From: JACCTH01 sp035253825
GTDB lineage: Bacteria > Actinomycetota > Acidimicrobiia > Spongiisociales > ZC4RG35
Reading direction: 5' to 3'
Assembly: GCA_035253825.1 (NCBI GenBank)
Contig: DATFBM010000047.1
Coordinates: forward strand, 38,690 to 102,689
Length of the DNA stretch: 64,000 nt
Below the pieces are notes generated by a model, which saw only the letters and a program-made list of their open reading frames with translations, was not told where the DNA came from and searched no databases. This document shows positions 53,854 to 62,233 of this stretch, one piece after another (positions within the stretch are counted from its first letter, which is position 1; every line of letters begins with the position of its first letter). The position numbers were made by a program, and so were the translations under genes.

Positions 53854-54538
53854 GTTCGGTCTGGCCGGGAACTGCCTCCTCGTTGAACTCAACCATCTCG
53901 CCGGTGAGAAGAAAGGCAGTCTGCTCAGCGATGTCGACAACCTGATCGCCGATTCGCTCGAGAGCGCGGCTCACCATCATCATTCGCGTGGCCCACTCGA
54001 GGATGGCCGGGTCGGGTCCACAGTCGACCACCTCCTTGTACATGTTGCGGTTGAGGCGGTCGACCGGCTCGTCCATGGCTGGAAGCAGTCGAGCTTGTTC
54101 GAGGTCTCGGCGCACGAGCGCCTCGACACCAGTGCGAATCATGGGCCGCACCAGGTCTCCCATCTCCCGAATCTGGGCGACGATCCGCTCCGAGCGGGGA
54201 AGACCGAATGTCACCTGAGCGAGCTTGGCGATGTTCACGCATTGGTCGCCCATACGCTCGAGGGTGGTATTGAGATGCAGCAGAACCGACATCATCCGCA
54301 GATCGCCGGCGATCGGCTGCTGGAGGGCCATCACCGCCATCCACCGGTTATGCACATCGAGATAGGTCCTGTCTACCCACTGATCGAGAGCCATCACCCG
54401 GGCCGCCTTGTCCATGTCGGGAACGCAAACGGCGTCGACCGCCAGCGCCACCATCTGTTCGGCCTGGTCTGCCACGGTGAGCAGGGTCTGCTCCAGGTCG
54501 CTCAATTCCTTGTGAAAGCGACTGCGAATCTCGGTCAT
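53843..54538 (-). CDS. phoU: phosphate signalling protein PhoU
   Basis: The 231-residue helical protein has two PhoU repeats, each with the metal-binding pattern of E/D residues (TTLERMGDQCVNIAKLAQ and RALERIGDQVVDIAEQTA). It links the PstSCAB transporter to the sensor kinase and prevents phosphate overload. It overlaps pstB by 4 nt and regX3 by 8-11 nt. Confidence 0.96.
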   Translation of the reverse strand: MTEIRSRFHKELSDLEQTLLTVADQAEQMVALAVDAVCVPDMDKAARVMALDQWVDRTYLDVHNRWMAVMALQQPIAGDLRMMSVLLHLNTTLERMGDQCVNIAKLAQVTFGLPRSERIVAQIREMGDLVRPMIRTGVEALVRRDLEQARLLPAMDEPVDRLNRNMYKEVVDCGPDPAILEWATRMMMVSRALERIGDQVVDIAEQTAFLLTGEMVEFNEEAVPGQTEHDG

Positions 54539-55413
54539 CCGAATCTTCCGGTGATGTAAGCCTCCGTCTCGGGCCGGGCCGGCGACGTGAAGATACGGTT
54601 CGTTGTGTCGAATTCGACGAGATAGCCGGTTCGCTGACCCACCTCGTTGACGTCAACAGTCAAAAACGCGGTCCGATCGCTCACTCGAGCCGCCTGTTGC
54701 ATGTTGTGGGTCACGATGAGGATCGTGTAGTCCTCTTTGAGTTCCTGCATCAACTCCTCGATTCGAAGTGTCGCGATCGGGTCAAGTGCCGAACAGGGCT
54801 CATCCATAAGAACTACGTCCGGTGAAGTCGCGATTGCGCGGGCGATGCACAAGCGCTGCTGTTGGCCTCCGGAGAGAGCCAGCGCCGACTCAGAGAGCTT
54901 GTCCTTAACCTCGTCCCAAAGTGCGGCCCTCGTCAGTGATTCCTCTACCAGGTCATCCATATTGACTTTGAAGCCCCCAACTCGCGGTCCGAACGCCACG
55001 TTGTCGTAAATCGATTTCGGGAATGGATTGGGCTTTTGGAATACCATGCCCACCCTTCGCCGTAGCTCGACGGGATCGACGTCCTCTTCATAGATGTCGA
55101 TGCCGTGAAAGTTCACCGAACCCTCGATCCGCGCTTCCTCGATGAGGTCATTCATCCGGTTGAAGCAGCGGAGAATCGTGGATTTCCCGCATCCCGAAGG
55201 CCCGATCAATGCGGTGATCTCCTTCTGGCGCACCGGAATAGTGATGTCTCGAACAGCTTGGAAATCCCGGTAATAGACGCTGAGGCCGACGACGTCGAAA
55301 ACAATCTCGGCGTCATCGCTCGGTTCTGTGTCACTCTTAGCTCCGGGGGCCTCCACGCGGATGGCCGGGGGGGCCTGCTCGGTCCTTGCTGGGGCGTAAT
55401 CCTCGGCCTTCAT
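54535..55413 (-). CDS. pstB: phosphate ABC transporter ATPase PstB
   Basis: The 292-residue ATPase has Walker A GPSGCGKST near residue 92, the signature LSGGQQQRLCIARAI and Walker B VVLMDEPCSALDPIA. RCFNRMNDL after Walker A is specific to PstB. An N-terminal extension of about 40 residues (with DTEPSDDAEIVFDVVGLSVY) precedes the core. It overlaps pstA by 4 nt. Confidence 0.96.
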   Translation of the reverse strand: MKAEDYAPARTEQAPPAIRVEAPGAKSDTEPSDDAEIVFDVVGLSVYYRDFQAVRDITIPVRQKEITALIGPSGCGKSTILRCFNRMNDLIEEARIEGSVNFHGIDIYEEDVDPVELRRRVGMVFQKPNPFPKSIYDNVAFGPRVGGFKVNMDDLVEESLTRAALWDEVKDKLSESALALSGGQQQRLCIARAIATSPDVVLMDEPCSALDPIATLRIEELMQELKEDYTILIVTHNMQQAARVSDRTAFLTVDVNEVGQRTGYLVEFDTTNRIFTSPARPETEAYITGRFG

Positions 55414-56312
55414 CTCAGCTTCTTCTCATATCGATTGCGAACGAAGATCGCCAAGGCGTTCATGCCGAGAAGAAGGAAGAGAAGAACGACACTCGCGGCC
55501 GCCGCCAGCGGCCGAAATTCGACTCGGGCTTCGCTGATGAAGCGAAAGATCGCCAGTGGCAGAACCGTATATGGGCTATCAAATCCATCAGGGTTGAATG
55601 TGACAAATGTGAGGGCGCCGACGAGAAGAAGGGGCGCCGACTCACCGAGGGCCCGCGACGTGGACAGGATGGTGCCGGTGGCAATGCCAGGGACAGCCGC
55701 CGGCAGCACCTGCCGATAGACCGTTTCCCACTCAGTGGCGCCGAGGGCGAGGCTGCCGTAACGTAAAGAATTCGGTACTGCCCGCAATGCTTCGCGGGAG
55801 GCGATCACGACGGTCGGCAAGACCACCAGCGTCAAGATCAGAGCCGCGGTCATCACCGTGAAGCCGAGGGAAAGAAACCCACGGGCGATGAAGGCCAGGC
55901 CGAGGATGCCATACACCACCGAGGGGACCGAGGCCAGGTTTTGAATGTTGAGTTCGATGAGGCGGTTGTACCACCGGTCTTTCCTCGCGAACTCCTCGAG
56001 ATAGATCGCCGCCCCCACCCCGGTGGGTATCGAGATAGCGGCGGTAGTCCCCACCACCCACAGGGAGCCAAAAATGGCCGACTGGATTCCGGCCCTTTGG
56101 GGGCGGGCAGAGGGCATGTTCATGATCAGGTCGAAGTTGAGGCGGGACCTCCCTTCGCTGATGAGGTCGATCAGCAGAGTCAGGAGCGTGCCGAGGGCGA
56201 TGCCGAGGGAAACCCACAGGAAAAGCTTGAAGAGCGAATCGACTACTTTCCGGCGAGTGGCCGTACTGGCCCTGACATCGATCGCCGGTGCAGCCTCAGT
56301 CGAAGCAGTCAT
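55410..56312 (-). CDS. pstA: phosphate ABC transporter permease PstA
   Basis: The 300-residue protein has six TM helices and PstA features: GIQSAIFGSLWVVGTTAAIS, GVGAAIYLEEFARKDRWYNR, LASVPSVVYGILGLAF and the late ALGESAPLLLVGALTF. It forms the channel with PstC. The gene order pstS-C-A-B is standard. Confidence 0.95.
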   Translation of the reverse strand: MTASTEAAPAIDVRASTATRRKVVDSLFKLFLWVSLGIALGTLLTLLIDLISEGRSRLNFDLIMNMPSARPQRAGIQSAIFGSLWVVGTTAAISIPTGVGAAIYLEEFARKDRWYNRLIELNIQNLASVPSVVYGILGLAFIARGFLSLGFTVMTAALILTLVVLPTVVIASREALRAVPNSLRYGSLALGATEWETVYRQVLPAAVPGIATGTILSTSRALGESAPLLLVGALTFVTFNPDGFDSPYTVLPLAIFRFISEARVEFRPLAAAASVVLLFLLLGMNALAIFVRNRYEKKLR

Positions 56313-57259
56313 TCGTAGACCTCACGGAATCGACGCACGATCCGGATGCTGGCGATGTTCAAAAGGAATGTGATGACGAACAGCACCAGGCCCACCGCAA
56401 ATATCGTCAAATACCCGGTGCTGCCCGTCGGCTGATCGCCGATGCCGGCGAAACCGATGAAGCTCGCCATCGATTGCATCTGCTCGCCGGGATTCCAGGT
56501 GAGAGTGGGACGGCTGCCGGCGACGATCAAGACGATCGTGGTCTCGCCGATCGCTCTGGATCCCGCCAGCACCGTTGCCGCCACAATCCCCGAGAGCGCC
56601 GCCGGGAAAACGACCTTAGTGGCTACCTCTCTTCTGGTTCCACCCAGAGCGAATCCGCCTTCCCGCAACCCCCGCGGCACTGCGTTCATAGCGTCCTCTG
56701 AAAGGGAAGCCACAGTCGGCACGATCATGATTCCGACTACCAGGCCGGCGGCCAATCCCGAGAAGGTGCTGACCTCGCCCACTGGCCAGAACCGGCGCAC
56801 GATTTCGGGGTTCACCAGGAAAAGGCCAAAGAATCCGAGGACGACCGTGGGGATGCCCGCCAGGATCTCGAGAAACGGCTTCACCACCGAGCGCACCCGG
56901 CGATGGGCATACTCGCTCAGGTACACCGCTACTCCCAGACCTAAGGGAAGAGCAACCAGCAAGGCGATGGCTGTGGTCCAAGCGGTACCGGCCAGGATCG
57001 GCCACACCCCGAATCGCGGTGGCGAGAACAACGGCGCCCACGTAGTGCGTCCGAAGAACTCGCCAAGAGAGACCTCCGAAAAGAACCGAAGGGCCGGCAC
57101 CAGAAGGGAGAGAAAGATCAGGAACGTCACTCCCACGGTGAGAAACGCCATCAGACCAAAGATGGCTTTGAAGATCGCCTGCACATAGACGCGGCGGCGG
57201 GTGGCGCCGGTAGCCCGCAGGCTTACCTGCGGCACCCGCCTAGCTGCGCTCTGCACCAC
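56309..57259 (-). CDS. pstC: phosphate ABC transporter permease PstC
   Basis: The 316-residue protein has six TM helices and PstC features: FFGRTTWAPLFSPPRFGVWP, LPLGLGVAVYLSEYAHRRVR, LEILAGIPTVVLGFFGLFLV and SRAIGETTIVLIVAGSRP. It overlaps pstA by 4 nt and lies 19 bp after pstS. Confidence 0.95.
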   Translation of the reverse strand: MVQSAARRVPQVSLRATGATRRRVYVQAIFKAIFGLMAFLTVGVTFLIFLSLLVPALRFFSEVSLGEFFGRTTWAPLFSPPRFGVWPILAGTAWTTAIALLVALPLGLGVAVYLSEYAHRRVRSVVKPFLEILAGIPTVVLGFFGLFLVNPEIVRRFWPVGEVSTFSGLAAGLVVGIMIVPTVASLSEDAMNAVPRGLREGGFALGGTRREVATKVVFPAALSGIVAATVLAGSRAIGETTIVLIVAGSRPTLTWNPGEQMQSMASFIGFAGIGDQPTGSTGYLTIFAVGLVLFVITFLLNIASIRIVRRFREVYE

Positions 57260-57278
57260 CAGGGGATCCTAAGGGAGC

Positions 57279-58226
57279 TCAGCCCCCGGTGATCGCGTCG
57301 AGCTCGGCCTGCTGCTCGGAAGCCTGCTCCTCTGAAAGAGGGATGAACAAAGCCGTCTCGGTGATCGTTTCCTGATTGTCTGCATAGAAGCGGGCAAACG
57401 CTTCCACCTCGGGACGCCGCAGCGACTCCGCCTTGAAGTAGACGAAAAGCGGGCGGCCGAGGGGGACATAGGAGCCGTCGATCACCGCGTCCGCGGAAGG
57501 GGCAACGCAACCGTTGCCGCCATCGATTTCCACGGCAACAACGCGCCCTTCGTTCTCCAAGACGTACGACAACCCCAGGAAGCCAACCGCACCGACGTCG
57601 CCCTCTACTCCGACAATGGTGACGTTGTCGTCCTCAGACGGGTTGTAGTCGGTGCGAATCGCCCCCTCCTCACCGTTGATCTCATCGGTAAAGAAGTCGA
57701 AGGTTCCGGAATCGGAACCGGCACCGAAGAGCTCCAGGTTTTGCTCAGGGAATGAAGAGTCAACCAGGTTCCAGTTGTCCACCTCACCTTCACTCTCCGG
57801 AGCCCACATCGTGTTGAGCTGTTCGACCGTCAGGCACGACGCCCAGTCGTTATCAGGGTTGACAATCACCGACAAGGCATCGTTGGCGACGATGAACTCG
57901 ACTGGCTCGATCCCGTTGGCTTGACAAGTGGCAGACTCATCCTCGGCGATGGGACGCGACGCCATCGAGACATCGGTCTCGCCCACGCAGAACTTCTCAA
58001 AGCCGCCTCCGGTGCCAGACGTAGCCACCGTAACCCTGACGTCGGGGTTGGCTGTTTGGAAATCCTCGGCAGCAACCGTGATGAGGGGGGTGACGGTACT
58101 CGAGCCATCGATGACAATGGTTCCCGAGAGCCCCCCGGAGGCACCGTCGGTGACGTCGGACCCGTTCCCGCCACACGCCACCAGGACGACGAACGCGAGC
58201 AATCCAAATGCGATAGTCCTCTTCAT
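57279..58226 (-). CDS. pstS: phosphate-binding lipoprotein PstS
   Basis: The 315-residue protein has a lipobox signal (LLAFVVLVACGGN). The phosphate-binding fold includes TIVIDGSSTVTPLI near residue 35, SGTGGGFEKFCVGETDVSMA near residue 70 and GAGSDSGTFDFFTDE near residue 167. AAGGAG lies 5 nt before the ATG at 58226, and a PHO box stands further up. It is the first gene of the pst-pho operon. Confidence 0.95.
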   Translation of the reverse strand: MKRTIAFGLLAFVVLVACGGNGSDVTDGASGGLSGTIVIDGSSTVTPLITVAAEDFQTANPDVRVTVATSGTGGGFEKFCVGETDVSMASRPIAEDESATCQANGIEPVEFIVANDALSVIVNPDNDWASCLTVEQLNTMWAPESEGEVDNWNLVDSSFPEQNLELFGAGSDSGTFDFFTDEINGEEGAIRTDYNPSEDDNVTIVGVEGDVGAVGFLGLSYVLENEGRVVAVEIDGGNGCVAPSADAVIDGSYVPLGRPLFVYFKAESLRRPEVEAFARFYADNQETITETALFIPLSEEQASEQQAELDAITGG

Positions 58227-58260
58227 TTGACTCCTTCTATCGGCTTCGAACATAGGAGTC

Positions 58261-58280
58261 GCCGCTTTCCAGAAAGCGGC
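58261..58280 (-). promoter_or_regulatory. perfect inverted repeat between PHO box and pstS
   Basis: GCCGCTTTC-tg-GAAAGCGGC (minus strand) is a 9-bp perfect inverted repeat directly downstream of the PHO box and 34 bp before the pstS start. The two-base centre makes a protein-binding site more likely than a stable RNA hairpin. The binder is unknown. Confidence 0.55.
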
Positions 58281-58281
58281 C

Positions 58282-58303
58282 GAGAGGTGAACGGGAGGTG
58301 AAC
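58282..58303 (-). promoter_or_regulatory. PHO box (two GTTCACC direct repeats)
   Basis: On the minus strand two adjacent 11-bp units, GTTCACCTCCC and GTTCACCTCTC, form the classic actinobacterial PhoP/RegX3 binding site. It lies 17 bp after the ppk stop and 56 bp before pstS, which indicates phosphate-starvation control of pstSCAB-phoU-regX3-senX3. Confidence 0.88.
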
Positions 58304-58319
58304 TTTTCTCGATGCAGGT

Positions 58320-60383
58320 CTAGACCAGGGTCCGGGAACGGGCCTGAGCCAGACCCTGCAGGGTGGCGTGGGAGTTGATCCCGCGCTCGTCTGGTACCCG
58401 CTCCCATCGCCCGTCGCGATGGAGCGACCACGCCAGTTCGTCATCGGCCAGCAGCACTTCAAGAATCTCGTCGATTCGGAACTGGAGGCTGGGATCGTCG
58501 ACGGGAACGAGTGCTTCGACCCGATGATCGAGGTTGCGCGGCATCAGATCGGCGGAGCCGATCAAGTAGGTCCTGTCACGGTTTCGGGAGCCGAAGCGAT
58601 AGATACGGGAATGCTCGAGATAGCGCCCCACGATCGAGCGCACCCCGATGTTGGATGACATCCCCGGAACGCCGGGGACGAGACAGCAGATCCCCCGGAC
58701 GATCAGGTCGATGCGGACGCCTGATTCCGAGGCGTCATACAGCGCTTCGATGATCCCCGGATCGACGAGCGAATTCATCTTCATGGTGATGACGCCGTCG
58801 CGCCCTGCTGCCGCCTCTTCTTCGATCAGCTCCAAGAGCCGACTGCGGAGCCCGTCCGGCGCCACCGCCATCCGTCGATAGTTCCGCTGTCGCGAGTAAC
58901 CGGTGAGGAAATTGAAGAGATCGGAGAGGTCGGCTCCGATTGCCGGATCCGTGGTGAAAAGGCCTACGTCCTCGTAAATCCGAGCCGTCGTCTCGTTGTA
59001 GTTCCCGGTGCCGATGTGGGCATAGCGGGTGATGGCCTCGCCCTCATCGCGGACCACCAGAGAGATCTTGGTGTGGGTCTTGAGACCGGCCACGCCGTAG
59101 ACGACGTGCACTCCGACGTCCTCCAGCCGCTGCGCCCACTCGATGTTGCGTTCCTCATCGAAGCGAGCTTGCAGCTCCACTAGCACCACAACCTGTTTTC
59201 CTTCGTTGGCGGCATGAATGAGAGAGCCCATGATCGGGCTGTCGCGACTGGTGCGATAGAGCGTTTGCTTTATCGCCAATACCTTCGGGTCGCGCGCCGC
59301 CTGGTGGAGAAACGCCTCGGTGGAATTGGTGAACGAGTCATAGGGGTGATGGACCAAGAGGTCACCATCCCTGATGACGGCGAAGATGTCGGGGAGAACA
59401 CCGTCGATTGGCGCCAGGCGGGCAGGAATCACGGGGGTGTAGGGCTCGTACTTGAGATCGGGATGATTGAGGTTGGCGAGGGCGGCCAGCCCGCCTAGGT
59501 CGAGGGGCCCGTCCACCCGATAGACGTCCTCGGCGTTCGCCCCCATCTCCCGCAGAAGTAAGTCGAGGATGTCATCGGGGAGGTCGGGGGCGACCTCGAG
59601 CCGGGCCACGGCTCCGAAGCGACGCCTAGTGAGCTCGCTCTCGATGGTCAGAAGCAAGTCGCCAACGTCGTCGTCCTCTTGATCGATTTCGATGTCGGAG
59701 TTGCGGGTCACGCGGAAGGCGTGATGGGCGACGATCTCCATCCCCGGAAAGAGCTCACCGAGGTGGGCGGCGATGACTTGCTCGAGGGGTACGAAACGCT
59801 CGCCGTCGGGAAGAACCACAAATCGAGGAAGGATTGGAGGCACCTTGACTCGGGCGAAGCGAGTCACGTGGGTCTCGGGGTTTCGAACCACCACCGCCAG
59901 GTTGAGCGATAGGTTGGAGATGTAGGGAAAGGGATGGGAGGGGTCGACCGCCAACGGGGTGACCACCGGATAGACCCGCTCCCGGAACTGAACGTCCATG
60001 TACTGGCGGTCCTCGTCGTCAAGACCGGAGTAGTCCGAGAAACCGATACCGGCGGCGGCGAGGCGAGGGGCGACATCGGTGATGAAGGCCTTGGCCGCCC
60101 TTTCGTACTGCTCGTGGGCCGCCTCGCTTACGGCTGCCAGAACCTCGGCAGGGGCCCGCCCGTCGGGGGAGGGAACCCGCACCCCGCGGGCCACCTGTCC
60201 CTGCAAGCCCGAGACCCTGACCTGGAAGAACTCGTCGAGGTTCGATGCCCAAATAGCCAGAAAGCGAGCCCTTTCCAGCACTGGCAGCTGGGTGTTCTCG
60301 GCCAAGGCGAGGACCCGCGAGTTGAACTCGAGCCAGGAAAGCTCCCGGTTGAAGAAGCGGTCAGCGGCGCCTTTGTCCGTCAT
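58320..60383 (-). CDS. ppk1: polyphosphate kinase 1
   Basis: The 687-residue enzyme polymerises the ATP gamma-phosphate into polyphosphate. It has the N domain (FFNRELSWLEFNSRVLALAE near residue 11), the head domain and the two HKD-like C domains with the autophosphorylated His in TRYAHIGTGNYNETTARIYE and the second His in EHSRIYRFGS. It is encoded directly upstream of the PHO box and pst operon, joining phosphate storage to uptake. The start is ATG at 60383. Confidence 0.96.
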   Translation of the reverse strand: MTDKGAADRFFNRELSWLEFNSRVLALAENTQLPVLERARFLAIWASNLDEFFQVRVSGLQGQVARGVRVPSPDGRAPAEVLAAVSEAAHEQYERAAKAFITDVAPRLAAAGIGFSDYSGLDDEDRQYMDVQFRERVYPVVTPLAVDPSHPFPYISNLSLNLAVVVRNPETHVTRFARVKVPPILPRFVVLPDGERFVPLEQVIAAHLGELFPGMEIVAHHAFRVTRNSDIEIDQEDDDVGDLLLTIESELTRRRFGAVARLEVAPDLPDDILDLLLREMGANAEDVYRVDGPLDLGGLAALANLNHPDLKYEPYTPVIPARLAPIDGVLPDIFAVIRDGDLLVHHPYDSFTNSTEAFLHQAARDPKVLAIKQTLYRTSRDSPIMGSLIHAANEGKQVVVLVELQARFDEERNIEWAQRLEDVGVHVVYGVAGLKTHTKISLVVRDEGEAITRYAHIGTGNYNETTARIYEDVGLFTTDPAIGADLSDLFNFLTGYSRQRNYRRMAVAPDGLRSRLLELIEEEAAAGRDGVITMKMNSLVDPGIIEALYDASESGVRIDLIVRGICCLVPGVPGMSSNIGVRSIVGRYLEHSRIYRFGSRNRDRTYLIGSADLMPRNLDHRVEALVPVDDPSLQFRIDEILEVLLADDELAWSLHRDGRWERVPDERGINSHATLQGLAQARSRTLV

Positions 60384-60502
60384 TGATCCATTTTGGCACT
60401 AGTTAGCTATCCATCGTCTCGCGTGTTCGCCAGCTGAACAGCCGCCGGATCGACCTGCCTGGGACCTGCGGGCTTGGAAGAGCCGAAAACTAGCCTGGGC
60501 TG

Positions 60503-61105
60503 ATGCCACGCATTCGGGCCTCGTCGATCCCCGAGCACAAGGCAATGACCCGCCGTCAGATCCTCGACGCCACTCGCGATCTCATCCGCGAAAGCGGCAC
60601 CGCCGACCTCGACCTGGCCGAACTGGCCGCCGTGGCCGGGATCGGGCGAACCACGCTCTACGAATACTTCCGCGATCGAGACGATCTGATTGCCTCCCTG
60701 GTGGAAGAAGAGTTGCCGGAAGTGATCGCCGGCCTTAAGTCGCAAACCGCCCCTGGTGGGCCGCCGGACCAGCGCCTCCTCCGCCTCGCCGAATTGACAG
60801 TGGAGTTCGTCGCCACCGATCCGGTCCTGGGTCTGATCCTCCACCGGGAGGTGCCCCGGCTCGGCTCCAACGCCCAGGACCGAATTCGGATGGCGCACAC
60901 CGACCTGTCGGCCTCGCTCGTCGGCCTCTATCTGGAAGCGGTCAAGGCCGGGACTTTTCGATCGATCGCGCCCGACCTCGCCGGTCGCTTGATCCATGAT
61001 GTGACCATGTCGGCGGCCCGCTCTGTCATCGCTTCTCCTGAGCGGTTGCGCGAGGTCACCGAGAATCTGAGACTCTTCCTGCTTCAGGGCTTCGGCGCCC
61101 GCTAG
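60503..61105 (+). CDS. TetR-family transcriptional regulator
   Basis: The 200-residue protein has the TetR HTH (RRQILDATRDLIRESGTADL, ELAAVAGIGRTTLYEYFRDR, residues about 16-62) and a helical ligand domain. It is divergent from ppk1, with 119 bp between the starts. Whether it controls ppk1 or the downstream corA is not shown. A family 1 repeat follows its stop. Confidence 0.9.
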   Translation: MPRIRASSIPEHKAMTRRQILDATRDLIRESGTADLDLAELAAVAGIGRTTLYEYFRDRDDLIASLVEEELPEVIAGLKSQTAPGGPPDQRLLRLAELTVEFVATDPVLGLILHREVPRLGSNAQDRIRMAHTDLSASLVGLYLEAVKAGTFRSIAPDLAGRLIHDVTMSAARSVIASPERLREVTENLRLFLLQGFGAR

Positions 61106-61116
61106 CCCTCTCTCTT

Positions 61117-61165
61117 TCTGTGGGCTGGCAGATAGGTACAGCCGCCCTCCGAACCCTGGGTTCGC
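61117..61165 (-). repeat. dispersed palindromic repeat, family 1, copy B
   Basis: On the minus strand this 49-bp element reads GCGAACCCAGGGTTCG, then a variable centre, then CCTATCTG and AGCCCACAGA. It has the same length as copy A at 12944 and agrees with it at both ends, while the centre differs. It lies between tetR and corA. Confidence 0.75.
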
Positions 61166-61189
61166 AAAACAAAAAGGTACCTTTAGGCG

Positions 61190-62161
61190 GTGATCGTCGA
61201 CGCCGCCCTTTACACCGATGGCAAACGCCGGGTCGAGCCCTTTGCTCTGGAGCAATCGCTCGAGCAATGCGAGGGCGGCGACACCTTCTGTTGGATCGGG
61301 CTCCACGAGCCCACCGAGGAGGAGTTCGAATCGGTGCGGGAGGAGTTTGGTTTGCACGAGCTGGCGGTTGAGGACGCCATCCATGCCCACCAGCGTCCCA
61401 AGCTCGATGTCTACGACGACACCCTCTTCGTCGTCTTGAAGCCGGCTCGTTATGTGGATCCGGTAGAAGTAATAGAGCTGGGGGAGATCCTTCTTTTCGT
61501 CGACCGTCGCTTCTTGGTAGCGGTCAGACACGGCGAAGCTTCCCGGCTGGTCGAGGTTCGCAAGCACCTCGAGTCCGACCCCGACGAGCTGACCCTTGGT
61601 CCGAGTGCCGTGCTGTTGGCCATCCTCGACCGGGTGGTCGACGATTACGGAGAGGTAATCGAGGGACTCGATACCGACATCCGCGAGTTGGAGAGCACCA
61701 TCTTCTCTGACTCGTCGGCGACACCGACCGAGCGCATCTACAAATTGAAGCGGGAGATCAACCAGTTCCTCTCTGCCACTGCCCCGCTCGAGGAACCGCT
61801 CGCCCGGCTCAGCCGGGGTCGGTTTCCGGCGATTCACCCGGATTTGAAGGAGTACTTCGCCGACGTCCACGACCACCTGGTGAGGGTCGTGGAGCGGATC
61901 GGGAACTATCACGACCTTCTCACCTCGATCCTCGAGGCCAATCTCACCCAGGTCAGCGTTCGCCAGAACAACGACATGCGGAAGATCTCGGCCTGGGTTG
62001 CCATCGCCGCGGTGCCGACGATGCTGGCCGGGATCTGGGGGATGAACTTCAAATATATGCCCGAGATCGACGAGACCTGGGGTTATCCGGCGGTACTGAT
62101 CTTGATGGTGGTGGCTTGCACCATTCTTTACCGGCGGTTCAAGAAAAGCGGGTGGCTCTAG
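61190..62161 (+). CDS. corA: CorA-family magnesium/cobalt channel
   Basis: The 323-residue protein has the CorA cytosolic funnel (FCWIGLHEPTEEEFESVREE, RLSRGRFPAIHPDLKEYFAD) and two C-terminal TM helices. The first ends in the GMN motif (GIWGMNFKYMPE, near residue 285). It forms a pentameric divalent-cation channel. The start is GTG at 61190. Confidence 0.95.
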   Translation: MIVDAALYTDGKRRVEPFALEQSLEQCEGGDTFCWIGLHEPTEEEFESVREEFGLHELAVEDAIHAHQRPKLDVYDDTLFVVLKPARYVDPVEVIELGEILLFVDRRFLVAVRHGEASRLVEVRKHLESDPDELTLGPSAVLLAILDRVVDDYGEVIEGLDTDIRELESTIFSDSSATPTERIYKLKREINQFLSATAPLEEPLARLSRGRFPAIHPDLKEYFADVHDHLVRVVERIGNYHDLLTSILEANLTQVSVRQNNDMRKISAWVAIAAVPTMLAGIWGMNFKYMPEIDETWGYPAVLILMVVACTILYRRFKKSGWL

Positions 62162-62209
62162 TTCTGTGTCGATTTTCTCCGGCCTAGGCCGGAGAAAATC
62201 CGCGCAGAA
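62162..62209. repeat. dispersed palindromic repeat, family 2, copy F
   Basis: The element directly follows the corA stop and contains a perfect 30-bp palindrome (62171-62200, centre TA) flanked by TTCTGTG on the left and CGCGCAGAA on the right. Its reverse strand shares TTCTGCGCGGATTTTC and the CACAGA end with copy E at 16437-16482. It could act as a bidirectional terminator of corA, although there is no U-tract. Confidence 0.75.
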
Positions 62210-62233
62210 CGCCTGCTCAATAGACTCGTTCGG

